This document shows, piece by piece, positions 47,101 through 57,600 of a stretch of 64,000 nucleotides of DNA (position 1 is the stretch's first letter; every line of letters starts with the position of its first letter). Made by a program: the position numbers and the translations under genes. This DNA is from Gammaproteobacteria bacterium (lineage in GTDB: Bacteria > Pseudomonadota > Gammaproteobacteria > JAJFKO01): positions 186,001 through 250,000 of the forward strand of contig JAJFKO010000043.1 of assembly GCA_021773175.1 (NCBI GenBank), given 5' to 3'. The notes beneath the pieces are model-generated. The model saw only the letters and a program-made list of their open reading frames with translations, had not been told where the DNA came from and did not search any database.

Positions 47101-49481
47101 AGTTTCTTATCGAGTCTATATCAAATTTATATAAAGATCCTCGCTATACAAAAGACATTCAAGCTTGGTTTGTTAACTTAGTGCTTTATTTTCGTAATAA
47201 GGGGTTTGAGACAGGACGATTTTGTTATGATAATCATCGAAGATATTCATTAACGGTATTACACTTATATGTGGCTTTTATTTGGCAGTTAAACTATACG
47301 ATCAAAGTAGACCTGAATTTTGGTGAGTCCTGTAATGTACAAAGTTTAGGTTTTGTTGCTACTGAATTCTTAGATATTTTGCTTGATATGACAGTATATA
47401 AGCGAAAAACAGTTGGTTTTTTTGATGATAATCTTTCGATGGCAGGATTTGTTACAAAGTCTTTTCCGCAATATTTATGTCTTGCTACACTATTAGAACT
47501 TGTTCAAGTTTTTGCAATTTACTCTAAGCCAAACTCAAGACTATTCGAACATTTAAATCAGTATTACTCCGCAGAGGAGAATACAAATATTTTTTATGGC
47601 TCGACTTATTTAGATACTTTAGATGCTAATCAACGCAGTCTCATTGTTGTATTAAGGCTGTTTGTTTTTACTCATGCTCGAGACTATGCCACACTACTTA
47701 ACCTTTTAGAACAATACCATGACTGTATAGCTTCAATTCGTGACATGCCTATTGCTTTGCTAGTGTTTTTACATGGGCAAATGTCTAATGAAAAATCTCC
47801 AGAACAACCTCCAGAACAATCTGTTGTTTCAATAATGGATTGTATAAATAGCAAATTAAAAGTGCTGTTGATGAGCAGACTTGTAGTGGAGCTAGAGAGG
47901 GTGGCAAACGATGAAAGAATATTAAAACAAACTTTGCGTAAGATTCTCTATCAAATAATTTTAAATGTAGAGTTTACTAGAGACTTTATTTTGTTTCTTT
48001 GTCACAACAAAATGTTTAGAGTGGATTATTTACCATTACTACCTGGCGCGCTATTGTCAATATATGAAGAATATTCTGCAATTTCTGAGTTATCTCAGTT
48101 TGCAGAAAAAGTTTTATTTGTTATACGAAATTATGATAATTGGGTTTGTGAAAGTTCTAATCCGGATGCTGATTATAATTATGATCCATTTATAAGTGCA
48201 GACTATATTAGAACAGATTTTAATGAATTTGCTCAATTATATCCTATGGTTGAGTATAGGGTTCGACTATTTAGTTTATTTAGATATTTAACAAGACAAA
48301 TAAAAATGCTATTTCCGCTTTTGCCAGAACCGGGTGTTGGCTTATCAGCAAAACAAAGGCGAAGTGCCGCTTGTAATTATACTAAATTCATTTTTTTTCA
48401 TTCGTTTCGTGTGTTTTTATTGGTTGCTTTGAAAAAATCTGTTCCAATAAAACCATTACAAGTATTGTTGAGGCAATATTTGCAAGAAGCTATAACGCTA
48501 GAAATAATTAAATCTAAAGATTTTACGACTATTGCTGAAATTCTTCGGCTACCTGTCAGTGCTTTACAAAAAAACACGAGCATAAAAGTAACAACATATA
48601 AAGCCACAGCTCTAGATATAGTAGAGGAGATTAATGGTTTGCGAGTTTTAGAGCCTCTAAAACTTCGCGAAGAATTACAGGGGAATGTTTTTGCCAGATT
48701 TGATGATGAACTTCCAACTATTACAGTAGCTGAGTGTTTTATCATTATTACAGATGTTTTGTTACATATAATGGATAGAGACGTTGACGCTGTACTGCGT
48801 AATAAACTCATTACATTGTTACAGCAACTTTTCAGCTTTATAACGCCTAGAAGAACAGTTGATTCATTGACTGATATTATTAACATTTCCGCTTTTATAC
48901 AATTATTAAGATTTCAGTTAGAACTAGGTGGCGTGGTTGCACATATGCTTCCAACAACTTTTTTAAATTATCTTAGTGAGCAAATCGACCTATTAGAAGA
49001 TTGTAGCGTTGAATACTTAAATAACTTTATGCCTAAGTTTGCAGAAAAAGACCCAAGATATACCGCAACTCAGCAATTAGACGTTATTGTTAGTCAATCC
49101 ACAGAGTTACAAAGTGAAAGTACTGAAGACAGTCTGGATAAACATGAAGATGTGGATGATGATGATACTGAAGTTTATTATTCTGAAACTGTTCCTAAAG
49201 ATTGGGAGTGTGACTTTACTGGTAATGATAGTGGCGAAGATGACGATGCTAAAGATTTGGCTGGCCAAAATGTTGTGGGTTTGCGTATGGCTAGCCAAGC
49301 ATTACGCAAAATGGGAGGTTTAGTTGTAGGTGCCGCTAAGAGTATTGGAGCACGTAGTGAAGATGATGGGGTTAATTCAGAAGCAAGTGCTGTTGCGAGG
49401 CGAGCTATAGCAGATCAACATTCACGACGGGTTATTTCTCATCGCCACGGGCGGACACATACAAGCTTATATCTACTTTGA
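41130..49481 (+). CDS. Giant protein 1 (2,783 residues), function unknown
   Basis: I do not recognise this protein. It is mostly leucine-rich alpha-helical sequence with no signal peptide and no obvious membrane span or catalytic motif, which suggests long helical solenoid repeats. The last about 130 residues differ: an acidic stretch (EDVDDDDTEVYYSE, then DSGEDDDAKD), a small Gly/Ala helix, then a basic His/Arg tail ending SLYLL. The start is fixed by GGAAGTAGATATG, which is shared base for base with giant protein 2. Residues about 75-1700 align collinearly with residues about 2318-3940 of giant protein 2. It lies alone between terC and uvrB. A Dot/Icm substrate is a fair guess from size, helical nature, hydrophobic last residues and neighbourhood, not proven. 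Confidence 0.85.
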   Translation: MALGNLAASGSTTNDSTILFFKELIEDLFSEKVDPKECCLYTLLKDVAKKELTVEDCQVLWNAVLDCFAKWMSYKYSSGHYDQAIQQKVINILTCITSLVLTPIHNTNNEFPQLSLTKPNEVSYLGAVNINKLVSIVEGITDDIAFAKRVTKILLKPVSQFVDTLVLTRGSFHTIREGSKPFFISLLTDFLQLLDAELPILSSFQEHYIEHLIIPDTLKKLAQFIFKLAIDNDEKSYTLRSLFMSLIARLKPRLQSSKQGVRIVGEIETLEGKLDEVSTARRVKSKPELISLYAEDIDDLVDALIAAVLYKYDFTFSGKLQKFDFSEQCEFVEKVAQKFLLQIKFTNDFSEQLEFYNRLHDFLDAAERETNGDILLNMILNSIRVSVALNWTHFNTKMQHTDVFKPNRTQRQSVSVIDVWGDLLNDIIGLMKNIGKIEYPGLLLLLRSLLVNIFLLSYREVIYFFTLNFNSLEYLVNNFNENELFDGIIVAPKSTEDVLFSLAVSYLRSDIVSFYNLLETHKTKLQQGRFYNIAFLGWCLTVTDRERSSRVLQKSRHQAKNVRAALRMQDNTGTVKTDVILQSLWQPFLAKRFLSACTIDFLSEFIEATVGHTDILQFGIGADFIGQHATYAECVFTIYNKLIIDYEAFMTQSSIMDARYKLLMLQKSILLHYIMCLPPRYILAEQHCQHEKLKQPNTEPTIQTGYTDPFMANIFIMPNLLSSTARRQDSSKSSYQKNNNEIKLAASQNNYKICMLLHCRRLFQFSISMEDLAELLPEGGIMFMQILQRIRSILWVTPIELDIDTILKQLDLSVASLSNLARYIIFLEILAGLITVAADKLCDAIENKNFDLVELLQKLSTQLRLDDMKVSNCVEEEYLESIVNLCQSLCLRTVEVASQMPYYGSSIVAEKIHDFLLAGLIMNIKAQLFYCDRDILLQELKGVSQSKKEVRLMVGRQTTKLTAFSVYGRLAAVLLNALYVFKVAHINSRLYDYKQRLLYVFGSQTILKNLIFFYCYLEVQRQKALSPYRYDNIVIELLVLLKKEFYSCLKLHSNSELLESVLQDKDRGLDSELFKHSMFEYFYELGLEFVPVDEVVAMSRAILVSNSHKRIIGSNWLMAMFYSVARSHRLNFLKKLIVIVNDCLRFDSEQNPHIKEFLNRLTEEIFTFPIRRQAMLESFAAHMTLIIAYSTNQDRDKFLCFFRAYIASLTDYHGRIADKSYNWQEDRARSEQLFQCLDIADLSIELYHCLLQASVESSVYYRIEDSDSSLQLPHIRLLLMVRKFFSTQINVITELYQILQNNKGTLTDETSSIMFLLSLYTFWRNKVEQPSKHQQMCLAVTADIVTQQFKTFFSISEEQAQMLVAMFSTFRLGLQGSVSCQLSLDYRQWLMGLREKLFYNPEIFNPLLFLLSRFYNSPEMRVEHVYNYFLPTLLTPLLFTRLFTYKSNAVQEFDEHLGAITFGKIYNKSSVDFLMSLALVVLRFIDFAIESHVDILMQLLVLFANKSSFLYMGFKLLTENRDARSREELFDSLYLRSRMPNVMFRSAVNNFMIFFDCFYSFKEPRLIGTRESKHISQLPKSMQLCVMLRLADGYSLPDEILGHCAVPIATLWSQSLLPSSAERFTPFYVDPNFLRKIFILQSLLKYVPLQQALLQFTEGVLDLKTMNDMERCIVYWELWTFVLYSDAILPYGHNNQLALSEQDISMLLNMTTSIVRMACQGIVTAADLSQFFMMLHEVQQCYLMPNSILVAENNKRLSQPDAENWSGLFAVSLKTVQEQNLLLLQMSLKVYTPWLLMKEYIDECRDFDDYQIAVVKFGIGTILINYFKNFVNEDDNAFLEQLTLSQAQFWKLFRCFAQLLLFGLPNGKEALGLFCKVLQYYEDRVSVDTAQLIRRDTTTLQDVVERVSNLSSLVYETLSGPISSDDINLLADAKSMYRRLIALGDQDEYVHYITEALQGVTCHFTLKPDDFMEMLICIRARKEGDDLEIVEFLIESISNLYKDPRYTKDIQAWFVNLVLYFRNKGFETGRFCYDNHRRYSLTVLHLYVAFIWQLNYTIKVDLNFGESCNVQSLGFVATEFLDILLDMTVYKRKTVGFFDDNLSMAGFVTKSFPQYLCLATLLELVQVFAIYSKPNSRLFEHLNQYYSAEENTNIFYGSTYLDTLDANQRSLIVVLRLFVFTHARDYATLLNLLEQYHDCIASIRDMPIALLVFLHGQMSNEKSPEQPPEQSVVSIMDCINSKLKVLLMSRLVVELERVANDERILKQTLRKILYQIILNVEFTRDFILFLCHNKMFRVDYLPLLPGALLSIYEEYSAISELSQFAEKVLFVIRNYDNWVCESSNPDADYNYDPFISADYIRTDFNEFAQLYPMVEYRVRLFSLFRYLTRQIKMLFPLLPEPGVGLSAKQRRSAACNYTKFIFFHSFRVFLLVALKKSVPIKPLQVLLRQYLQEAITLEIIKSKDFTTIAEILRLPVSALQKNTSIKVTTYKATALDIVEEINGLRVLEPLKLREELQGNVFARFDDELPTITVAECFIIITDVLLHIMDRDVDAVLRNKLITLLQQLFSFITPRRTVDSLTDIINISAFIQLLRFQLELGGVVAHMLPTTFLNYLSEQIDLLEDCSVEYLNNFMPKFAEKDPRYTATQQLDVIVSQSTELQSESTEDSLDKHEDVDDDDTEVYYSETVPKDWECDFTGNDSGEDDDAKDLAGQNVVGLRMASQALRKMGGLVVGAAKSIGARSEDDGVNSEASAVARRAIADQHSRRVISHRHGRTHTSLYLL

Positions 49482-49618
49482 TATAAAGCAATACGACGAC
49501 TTTTCTCTAACTGATTGAAATATTTAATAATTTCAGCTTCTCCAATTTAGTTGGTGCATTTTTCAACAGTTGATGCTATCCTTTATGGACTTTTTCTGTC
49601 ATAAATTCAGGTAAATCA

Positions 49619-51625
49619 ATGAGTAAAGCATTTAAGCTCGAGTCGACATATACACCAGCGGGGGATCAACCAACAGCGATTAAGCAATTAATATCTGGGA
49701 TTGAGTCTGGTCTATTAAAACAAACTCTATTAGGTGTAACAGGCTCTGGAAAAACATTTACAATGGCGCATGTTATTCAACATTGTCAGCGACCAGCCTT
49801 AATTTTAGCACCGAATAAAACATTAGCTGCACAGCTCTATGGAGAGATGAAAGATTTTTTTCCTGATAATGCCGTCGAATACTTTGTCTCTTATTATGAT
49901 TATTATCAGCCGGAAGCGTATGTGCCAACGAGTGATACCTTTATTGAAAAAGATGCGTCGGTCAATGAGCATATAGAACAAATGCGTTTATCAGCGACCA
50001 AAGCCTTACTCGAAAGACGCGATACGATTATTGTTGCGACTGTTTCTGCGATTTATGGTTTAGGTGACCCAGATTCATATCGAAAAATGCGTTTGCATAT
50101 TAGTCGCGGAGAAATTATTGATCAGCGTGAAATTCTACGTCACTTAACGGAATTACAATATAAGCGTAATGACGTCGCTTTTCAGCGCGGAACCTATCGC
50201 GTGCGTGGCGATGTTGTGGATATTTTTCCGGCTGACTCCGATAGGGATGCCGTGCGCGTTGAACTATTTGATGAAGAGATCGAAAATATCTGTATCTTTG
50301 ATCCTTTGACCGGTGAAATTTTAGAGAAATTACCGCGTATTACGATTTTCCCAAAAACACATTATGTTACACCGCGCGATAAGTTATTACACACAATTGA
50401 TTTTATTAAAGCAGAGATGAAGCTGCGTGTTGCCGAGTTTCGTGACAATAATAAACTAATTGAAGCGCAACGTATTGAACAGCGTACCCAGTTTGATTTA
50501 GAAATGATTTTAGAGATTGGTTATTGCTCTGGAATTGAGAATTATTCACGTTATTTATCTGGCCGTAATCCTGGCGAACCGCCTCCAACTTTAATGGAGT
50601 ACTTGCCTGAAGATAGTTTGGTTTTTATTGATGAGTCACATGTGACGATTCCGCAATTGGGCGGGATGTATAAAGGCGACAGAGCGCGTAAAACCAATTT
50701 AGTTGAATATGGTTTTCGTTTGCCGTCGGCTTTAGATAATCGGCCATTACAATTTGATGAATTTGAACGACTAATGCAGCAAGCAATTTTTGTTTCAGCA
50801 ACACCCTCAAATTATGAACAGCAATATTCAGATGCGACGGCAGAACAGGTGGTAAGGCCTACAGGCTTAGTCGATCCTGAAATAGAAATACGACCGGTTG
50901 CAACACAAGTTGATGACTTATTATCTGAGATTAATATTCGTGTAGCAAAAGAAGAACGCGTGTTAGTGACAACCTTAACCAAGCGTATGTCAGAAGATCT
51001 AACAGACTATTTTGCTGAGCATGGAATTAAAGTGCGCTATTTACATTCAGATATTGATACGGTTGAACGCATGGAGATCCTGCGTGATTTACGTTTGGGA
51101 ACTTTCGATGTGCTAGTCGGTATTAACTTGCTACGCGAAGGTTTGGATATTCCAGAAGTATCATTAGTCGCCATTTTAGATGCTGATAAAGAAGGTTTCT
51201 TACGCTCTGAGCGTTCTTTAATTCAGACCATCGGTCGTGCTGCGCGAAATATTAATGGTCGAGCAATTTTATATGCCGATAAAATTACCGGCTCGATGCA
51301 ACGTGCGATTGATGAAACTGAACGGCGTCGAAATAAACAACTTGAATATAATAAAGATAATAACATCACACCAACAACAATTATAAAACGCATTAGCGAT
51401 GTGATGGAAGGTGCTTATGCTAGCTCTGCCAAGAAAGGTAAGTATGGCAAAGTAGCAGAGTCGAAAGAAGAGTATCATGTTAATAACCCTCATGATGCAG
51501 CGAAGTTAATTAAAAAATTAGAAAAACAAATGTTAACTCATGCGCAAAACTTAGAGTTTGAGCAAGCTGCTGCATTACGTGATGATATCCATCGCTTAAA
51601 AGAAGAAGGTTTTATTCAGAGTTAA
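49619..51625 (+). CDS. uvrB: UvrB, excinuclease ABC subunit B
   Basis: The product has 668 residues (E. coli 673). UvrB is the DNA-damage-verifying helicase-like subunit of nucleotide excision repair. It shows Walker A GVTGSGKT (38-45), the damage-probing beta-hairpin [12 protein letters not shown] (about 92-103), helicase motifs FIDESHVT and TIGRAARN, and the C-terminal UVR domain that contacts UvrC. It sits between the two paralogous giant genes, and giant protein 2 starts 38 bases after its stop. No LexA box is visible upstream. Confidence 0.97.
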   Translation: MSKAFKLESTYTPAGDQPTAIKQLISGIESGLLKQTLLGVTGSGKTFTMAHVIQHCQRPALILAPNKTLAAQLYGEMKDFFPDNAVEYFVSYYDYYQPEAYVPTSDTFIEKDASVNEHIEQMRLSATKALLERRDTIIVATVSAIYGLGDPDSYRKMRLHISRGEIIDQREILRHLTELQYKRNDVAFQRGTYRVRGDVVDIFPADSDRDAVRVELFDEEIENICIFDPLTGEILEKLPRITIFPKTHYVTPRDKLLHTIDFIKAEMKLRVAEFRDNNKLIEAQRIEQRTQFDLEMILEIGYCSGIENYSRYLSGRNPGEPPPTLMEYLPEDSLVFIDESHVTIPQLGGMYKGDRARKTNLVEYGFRLPSALDNRPLQFDEFERLMQQAIFVSATPSNYEQQYSDATAEQVVRPTGLVDPEIEIRPVATQVDDLLSEINIRVAKEERVLVTTLTKRMSEDLTDYFAEHGIKVRYLHSDIDTVERMEILRDLRLGTFDVLVGINLLREGLDIPEVSLVAILDADKEGFLRSERSLIQTIGRAARNINGRAILYADKITGSMQRAIDETERRRNKQLEYNKDNNITPTTIIKRISDVMEGAYASSAKKGKYGKVAESKEEYHVNNPHDAAKLIKKLEKQMLTHAQNLEFEQAAALRDDIHRLKEEGFIQS

Positions 51626-51663
51626 TTAGAACTGATTAGATTAATAGAGTATAGGAAGTAGAT

Positions 51664-54600
51664 ATGTCATTTGGAGAAACTGCGCGATTAACAGCGGCAG
51701 AAGCAGCACAATTATTTAAACATGACCTTTACGGAGACTGGCAACAGTATGCTTCAAGCGAAGGTTTTGCCGCGCTGTCTGCTCGATTAGAGCTGACAGA
51801 ACATCTTGTTTTAGTCAACGCTTTAAATTCAATTATTAGTGAATATTATTACCTTGGTCAAAACCAACAACAGAGAGTGTTGAGTTGGTTGCAAGAACTA
51901 ACTTCAAACCTGGGCGTGGCGGCGCTTGAAGACGCTGTAAATCTTCATCAACTACTTGTTATTCCATGTTTGATTATGCATATGACTGCGAGTTTTTGTT
52001 CCGAAGTGCCGCAAATTAAAAAATTTACAGACCAAGAGAGTTTATTTGATTTGCTGATGCTCTGTTTCCAACATGTTGAGAGTAGAGTAGTAGGTAGCTC
52101 TAGGCACAGATTCATTAGACCTATGTTGTTGCGTCTGATGCCATATCTCTCCTGTTGTTCAATGACAGATATAAGTGATTTTTCAACAGAATATAATGAC
52201 GTTGCTATTTATAGTAGTAGAGGTGCTGCACGCTCTTTAGCGTCTCTTAGGTATATGGATAATGAATATAGAGATAGATCGACCCGGGGTTGCGATGGCC
52301 GTGTTGTACTTTTCGATTCGTACACAGGTGATACTCAAGAACTTGAGGGAATGCTTGCTAACAGGATTTTTTTCTCAAAAAACACAGCAGCTATAGTTGC
52401 AGAATTTGCGCAGACAGCAGAGCAGTGGAGTGATGCGAAGAAGAGCTCAATGCTTAGAGTCCCATTAAGGGCGGAGCTTGTGTGGGTGTTTTTGCATCAC
52501 GTAAAAGTGCATTTCCCTGAAAAGTATCCGCTTGTAGTGGGCCCAATGGTTTTTAGATTGTTAATACCTCAAATATTATCAGAGTATTCTTTATTAGAAA
52601 GTTTAACGTTTAATTCTTCAGATGATTTCCTCGCTTCTATTATGCCACTTATTGATAAGCATGGAGCTCTATCTGTAGATGAGTTGCTCGCTAAACTTGT
52701 TGCTGCAAGACATTCCCAACAGGGTTATTTATGCATACTACTTGCTATCGCAGTATTAGCTTGTTCTGATGACTATGATAAGTTACTAAAATTATTATCT
52801 GGCATAATCAATGATAAGCGGCTCGAAAACTATTGGCATACTCCATATATCGCCAATGCACTATCATATTGTTTTGATAGATTAATGCGAGCGCCATATT
52901 CTATCGCGGAAGAGCAACGTAATAATGATGTTCTACAGTTGTTTGTTGATATTTCGATTGAGTTAGAATCTGTTAAAGATAATGTTGCTGCAGCAATTCG
53001 TGCTGAGGTTTTAAAGCCAGGAACATTGTTAAATGTTTATTATACTAAGTTTTCTGTTGAAATATCATTAAAACGTCGACTAATCGAGCCTTCCGCAGAA
53101 TTAGAGCCGCCTTTTATGGGCTTGATGTTTGCTAGATTCACGAAAAATATCCAAGATAATTCTGTTGGTTTGCAAGAACAATTTGATTCTTTTCTTCTGG
53201 ATTTCTTAATAGATGCAATACCAGCAGCAACAACCAGTAATGATCATCATCGCGCACTTTGTTTACACCAACTTTTTTTAGCTCTACATTCTCATGTATG
53301 TATCAAGTTAGATTCGACTACAGTTCTAGAACTGGTTTGTGACTTTTACAGACTTTATATCGACGTTGATGCTGCAAAAACAGCAAGAGCGCGTTATAAA
53401 GCTTTGGATGCTGCTGATGATGATGCAAGAGTAACTGCATATTTAACGACTTTTATGAGTGACTTGCAAAGTGCCGAGCAAGTACCTGTACAGGCAGGAA
53501 GTAAACAGAAAATAGCAAAAAGATTCATCGATAATCTCGCTAAACTGCCTGAAATTCTTGCTGATATTGATCCCCGTGATCCGGATAAGCTTGGTAATAA
53601 ACACTTAATTACAGCGCTAGCTGCAGTATTTTTTCCTGATGAAGATGCAGACTATACAGATATTTTAAATGTCCTCTATTTTGAAATTTTAGCACACTGT
53701 ATGGCTGCATGTGAAAATAAAAAGGAGCCCATGAGTGAAGAAGACGTTATTCGTATTACTTACATTATCGGTTTATTACCAACATTATTAGACAAAGCTA
53801 GAGCTGCGGTTAAGCACTCCTCGATTCTACGCAAATTTAATAGAGAACCTAATGTCTTACCGGTACAGCAACGATATAATTTTATGGTTCAAGCGGGCAT
53901 AATGCCAATTGCTAATATTAAGGCCGCAATTACGGGAAATATATTCTTAGCGCCTAATGATAGAGTGATGAATGAAGTCACTGATGTTATGCACCTTCAG
54001 CTTGCGAGAGCAATAACATCTTTTTTTGAGTGTGATTTTAATTTTTATCTTGCAGATGAATCGCAACCATTACCTCGAGATGTTTTATTACTGATCGAGC
54101 TGTTTTTATCTGGTTGGAAGAGACAAGGTCAAGAGAGTTTTATATTTGGCAGGATGTCGCCAGTTATTATTCAAAATTTAAATTTCTTTCTTTATAAGCT
54201 TAGAGGCTGTGCCGAGGGAACATTTAAGCATAGGCTATATCTTAAGTGGGATAGATATCTATCATTACATGCCTATTCTATGGATGGACCTTGCGGCTGG
54301 AGTGAATATGGTCCACAGTTTGTCGAAGTTTTAAAGCTATATGCACACGGGACTGATAGACAGGCTGTTTATATCGCTAGTTTAAGCTTAGATTCCGTCA
54401 GGGCATTAGAATTATGGCGCCATTCTAGAAATGATACTGCGTTTGCAATAGCCAACCCAGCACTATTGGTAGGAGACGAAGAAGCAAAAGCTGTAACAAG
54501 TGAGGCGAGTGTAATTGTTGATAGAATTAATGCTACTACTGCCAAAATATTTAAAGAAATAGTAGCAAATGTTGAATTATCGTCAAGACAACGAATAGAA

Positions 54601-57600
54601 TTTTTAATTTGGATACGCAATGCTGTTGTTGATGACTACAACACTCCTCAACTAAAGACTGGCGCTCAGATTTGGCTTACTGCTATTTGGCGAGGCATTA
54701 ATGCAACAGACTACGATGCTGAAACAGCAGGTCCTTACTATGTTTTGGCTGTCGCATTTGCATTTGCTAGCTTGGATGATGATGTCATTATAGATGGCTT
54801 GGTTGCGAGCAAAGTTAAGGCGATGCTCGTAAACAAAGCTGCGAAAATCGTGTGGCAACAAGCAGAGAAACTTGCTGATGCGGCTGATGTTTCTGATGAA
54901 AACCTATTATTAATGACAATTGAAAATTTTTGTATGCTGTTTTCTTTACAAATAGGTGCCGCAACGATTCAAGATATTCAAAAATTCATTATGCTACTTA
55001 ACAAACTTGTAGCCAAAGCTGCAAAAATATCTGAGTCATTTTATCGAAGTGTATCAATATCTATATATTCACAGATGACGACGAAACTAGGACCTCCTTT
55101 TGGTTCAGATGGTCAACAACAAGTTGGCGTTTTAGGTTATGCGCTAATGACGGAGTCTGTGGTAAGTCTGCACGACTTTATGGGTTTTGCACCTGTTAAC
55201 ACATTTAATATTGAATCTGTGTCGTTAGGTTGTTGGGTTGACTTCTATTTGATTGTTCACTATCTGTTAAAGAACAATAAATACAAAGATGAATATTCAA
55301 GATCTGCTGAAAGCTTGCATAGCTACCATCTGCTAAACCGCTTTATTTCTATTAAAATTGGTTGTGAGAAATCTAGAGAAGCTATTACAAAGCCGGCACT
55401 GGCAGAAGCTTTAGCTCAATTATTTAGTGACTATACTTTAGATACAGCGTTACCAGACTTTATTACTTTGCTAAAACGAGTAGTTCACTATATTGAAGAC
55501 AAATTTAACGATATTGCGCTTCAAGATATAACTAAATCTCGATGTATGGCAGAATTAGTTGCCGATATAGATTTTGCTAACGTGCAAGCTCTCTTGGTAA
55601 CTGCTGTCTTTGCCATCATTCTAACAGCTAGAACATCAGCCGTCACAAAGGCATCACTAGACTATTTACCAGAATTCTATACCAGTAAAGCATGGCAATT
55701 AATATGTGGTAATCCTATTGTTGTATCTGCACTACAAAGTATCGAAGAGTGTTTTTCTGAACAAGCATTAAATGCAATTGGCGTTGTTGAGGGCGAGGCT
55801 AGATTACCTTTAGATTTGTTTTTATTAAAAACCTTGTGTCGTGTTAGTCAACAACCACCAGCAGTGTTATTAAAGTTATTAGGTTATATTCAGGAAAAAT
55901 CACCACGCTTACAATATTTGCTTTTATTGATAGGGAAAGAGGAAAGGTCAAGTTATGTGCAAAAGTTGTTTCGACACTTGGATGCTGTTGAACAGGCTTC
56001 ATTAAAATTACTTTATGAGGAACATGTTAGTACAAGTTTACATAATATACGGCCAGTTCCTGAGTACAAAGATTTTATAACAGCAGAAATAAACTTTAAA
56101 TTTACTAATTATTTGGATTTAAAGAGTCTTGCTCGAGAAAATCATGGCAGCTTTTTCTTTGAAGAAGATGAGGTTTTACGTGAGCTACAAGCTGCAGATG
56201 ATTCAATAGCAAGAATTGCAATCTTACGTGGGCTCGAAGTTATTCCGTTCTTAACTAATTCGAATAATAGAAAGGAACTTATAGATTTTTGGGACGAATT
56301 AAGTACTCTCGAAGTTATAATTTGTTTGAATAGAATGTTAAGCCAATGGCAGTTGGTAACTACCGACTCAGACTATAACTATTATATCGCTGTCGCAAAT
56401 AATCTTATCGCGATAGCAACAGCATATCTTTTACAGCGCCTAATAGATGAACCAACAAATTGCTTTGCTGAAAATCCCGAGCTAGTTGTTGAGATACAAA
56501 AATACTGGTCCTCAGTAAATTATTATTCTGAGCATGTAACCGAACAAAGCTTTGCTATAGTTGGAATTGGGCCATTTAAGCCAAGATTAGCAAATGGAGC
56601 TGAGCAGCTTTACTGTCGAGAAGTATTAAAAAATGCAGATACTGTGTTACCTGGTATCTTGAGTGAATTATCAGCTGAGTTTCTAATGAAAATACAGTTG
56701 CTACATGCAGCATTAAATCAAGGCGTTGATATTTGCGAAAAGTTATTAAGCTCAACTGCTTTTGCTTTGAACTCGATGTCATTGCTTGAACTTAGTATTA
56801 TTGTTTGGGAAGTTTTTGCTTATATATTAACTGAAAATCCACAGCGCTATAGTGGTGATTTACTTATCAATATTCTAAGGCGGCATATTTTAAGAGACAG
56901 CCAATTTATTGCAGAGCTTCCCGCATTTTATGCACGGTATCAAGGTAATCTACCAGGTATCTTTTTTCCTAAAAAAAATGCCCTACTGACGGTTGACGTT
57001 AACGGCATCCTAGGAGGGGTAGGCTTTGAATTAGAGTTCGCTTTATTAAAAGCGTTACTAGCGAATCCAGCGATGGTTTCTTTACTTAAGCAAGATGCAG
57101 TTCCTGGAGGATTTGTAGACACTTGTTTTGTTATGTTGATGCGTATTATAAAAATCATCGTTAATTCAGCAATAAAAATAACAGAACATTTCAAGGATGA
57201 GGAAACAGATTTATTAGATACTTTTATTGAGCTTATTGCTTATATACCATTACCACTATTTGATAGGCAGATACTAGAAAAATTTAAACAGAAGGTTACA
57301 TCAGAACGACAAGCGCAACAGGTTGTAGGTGAAACTGAGCAGGCATCTAGGTCCACAAGTGATAGTGCTGAAGCTGATCAATCTATTGCTGTGGTTATAC
57401 CAGAGTTCACACCTGAACAGTGCGTAGTTGAGCTAGCTAGATATTTTGCTGATCCGGCTTTATTTCCGCTTTTGAATATTGAACGTAGTATTAATATACT
57501 AAAAAAACTTTATTATGCTTCAAGCTCAATCTATGCATTTCATGCTGCTTTCTCTCAATTTGTTCTTGCACAATTAGCGAATCAAACTACTCGAGAAAAA

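Noticed and set aside
49482..49618. LexA/SOS box upstream of uvrB
   Set aside because: No CTGT-N8-ACAG match or close variant is present in the 137-base gap.
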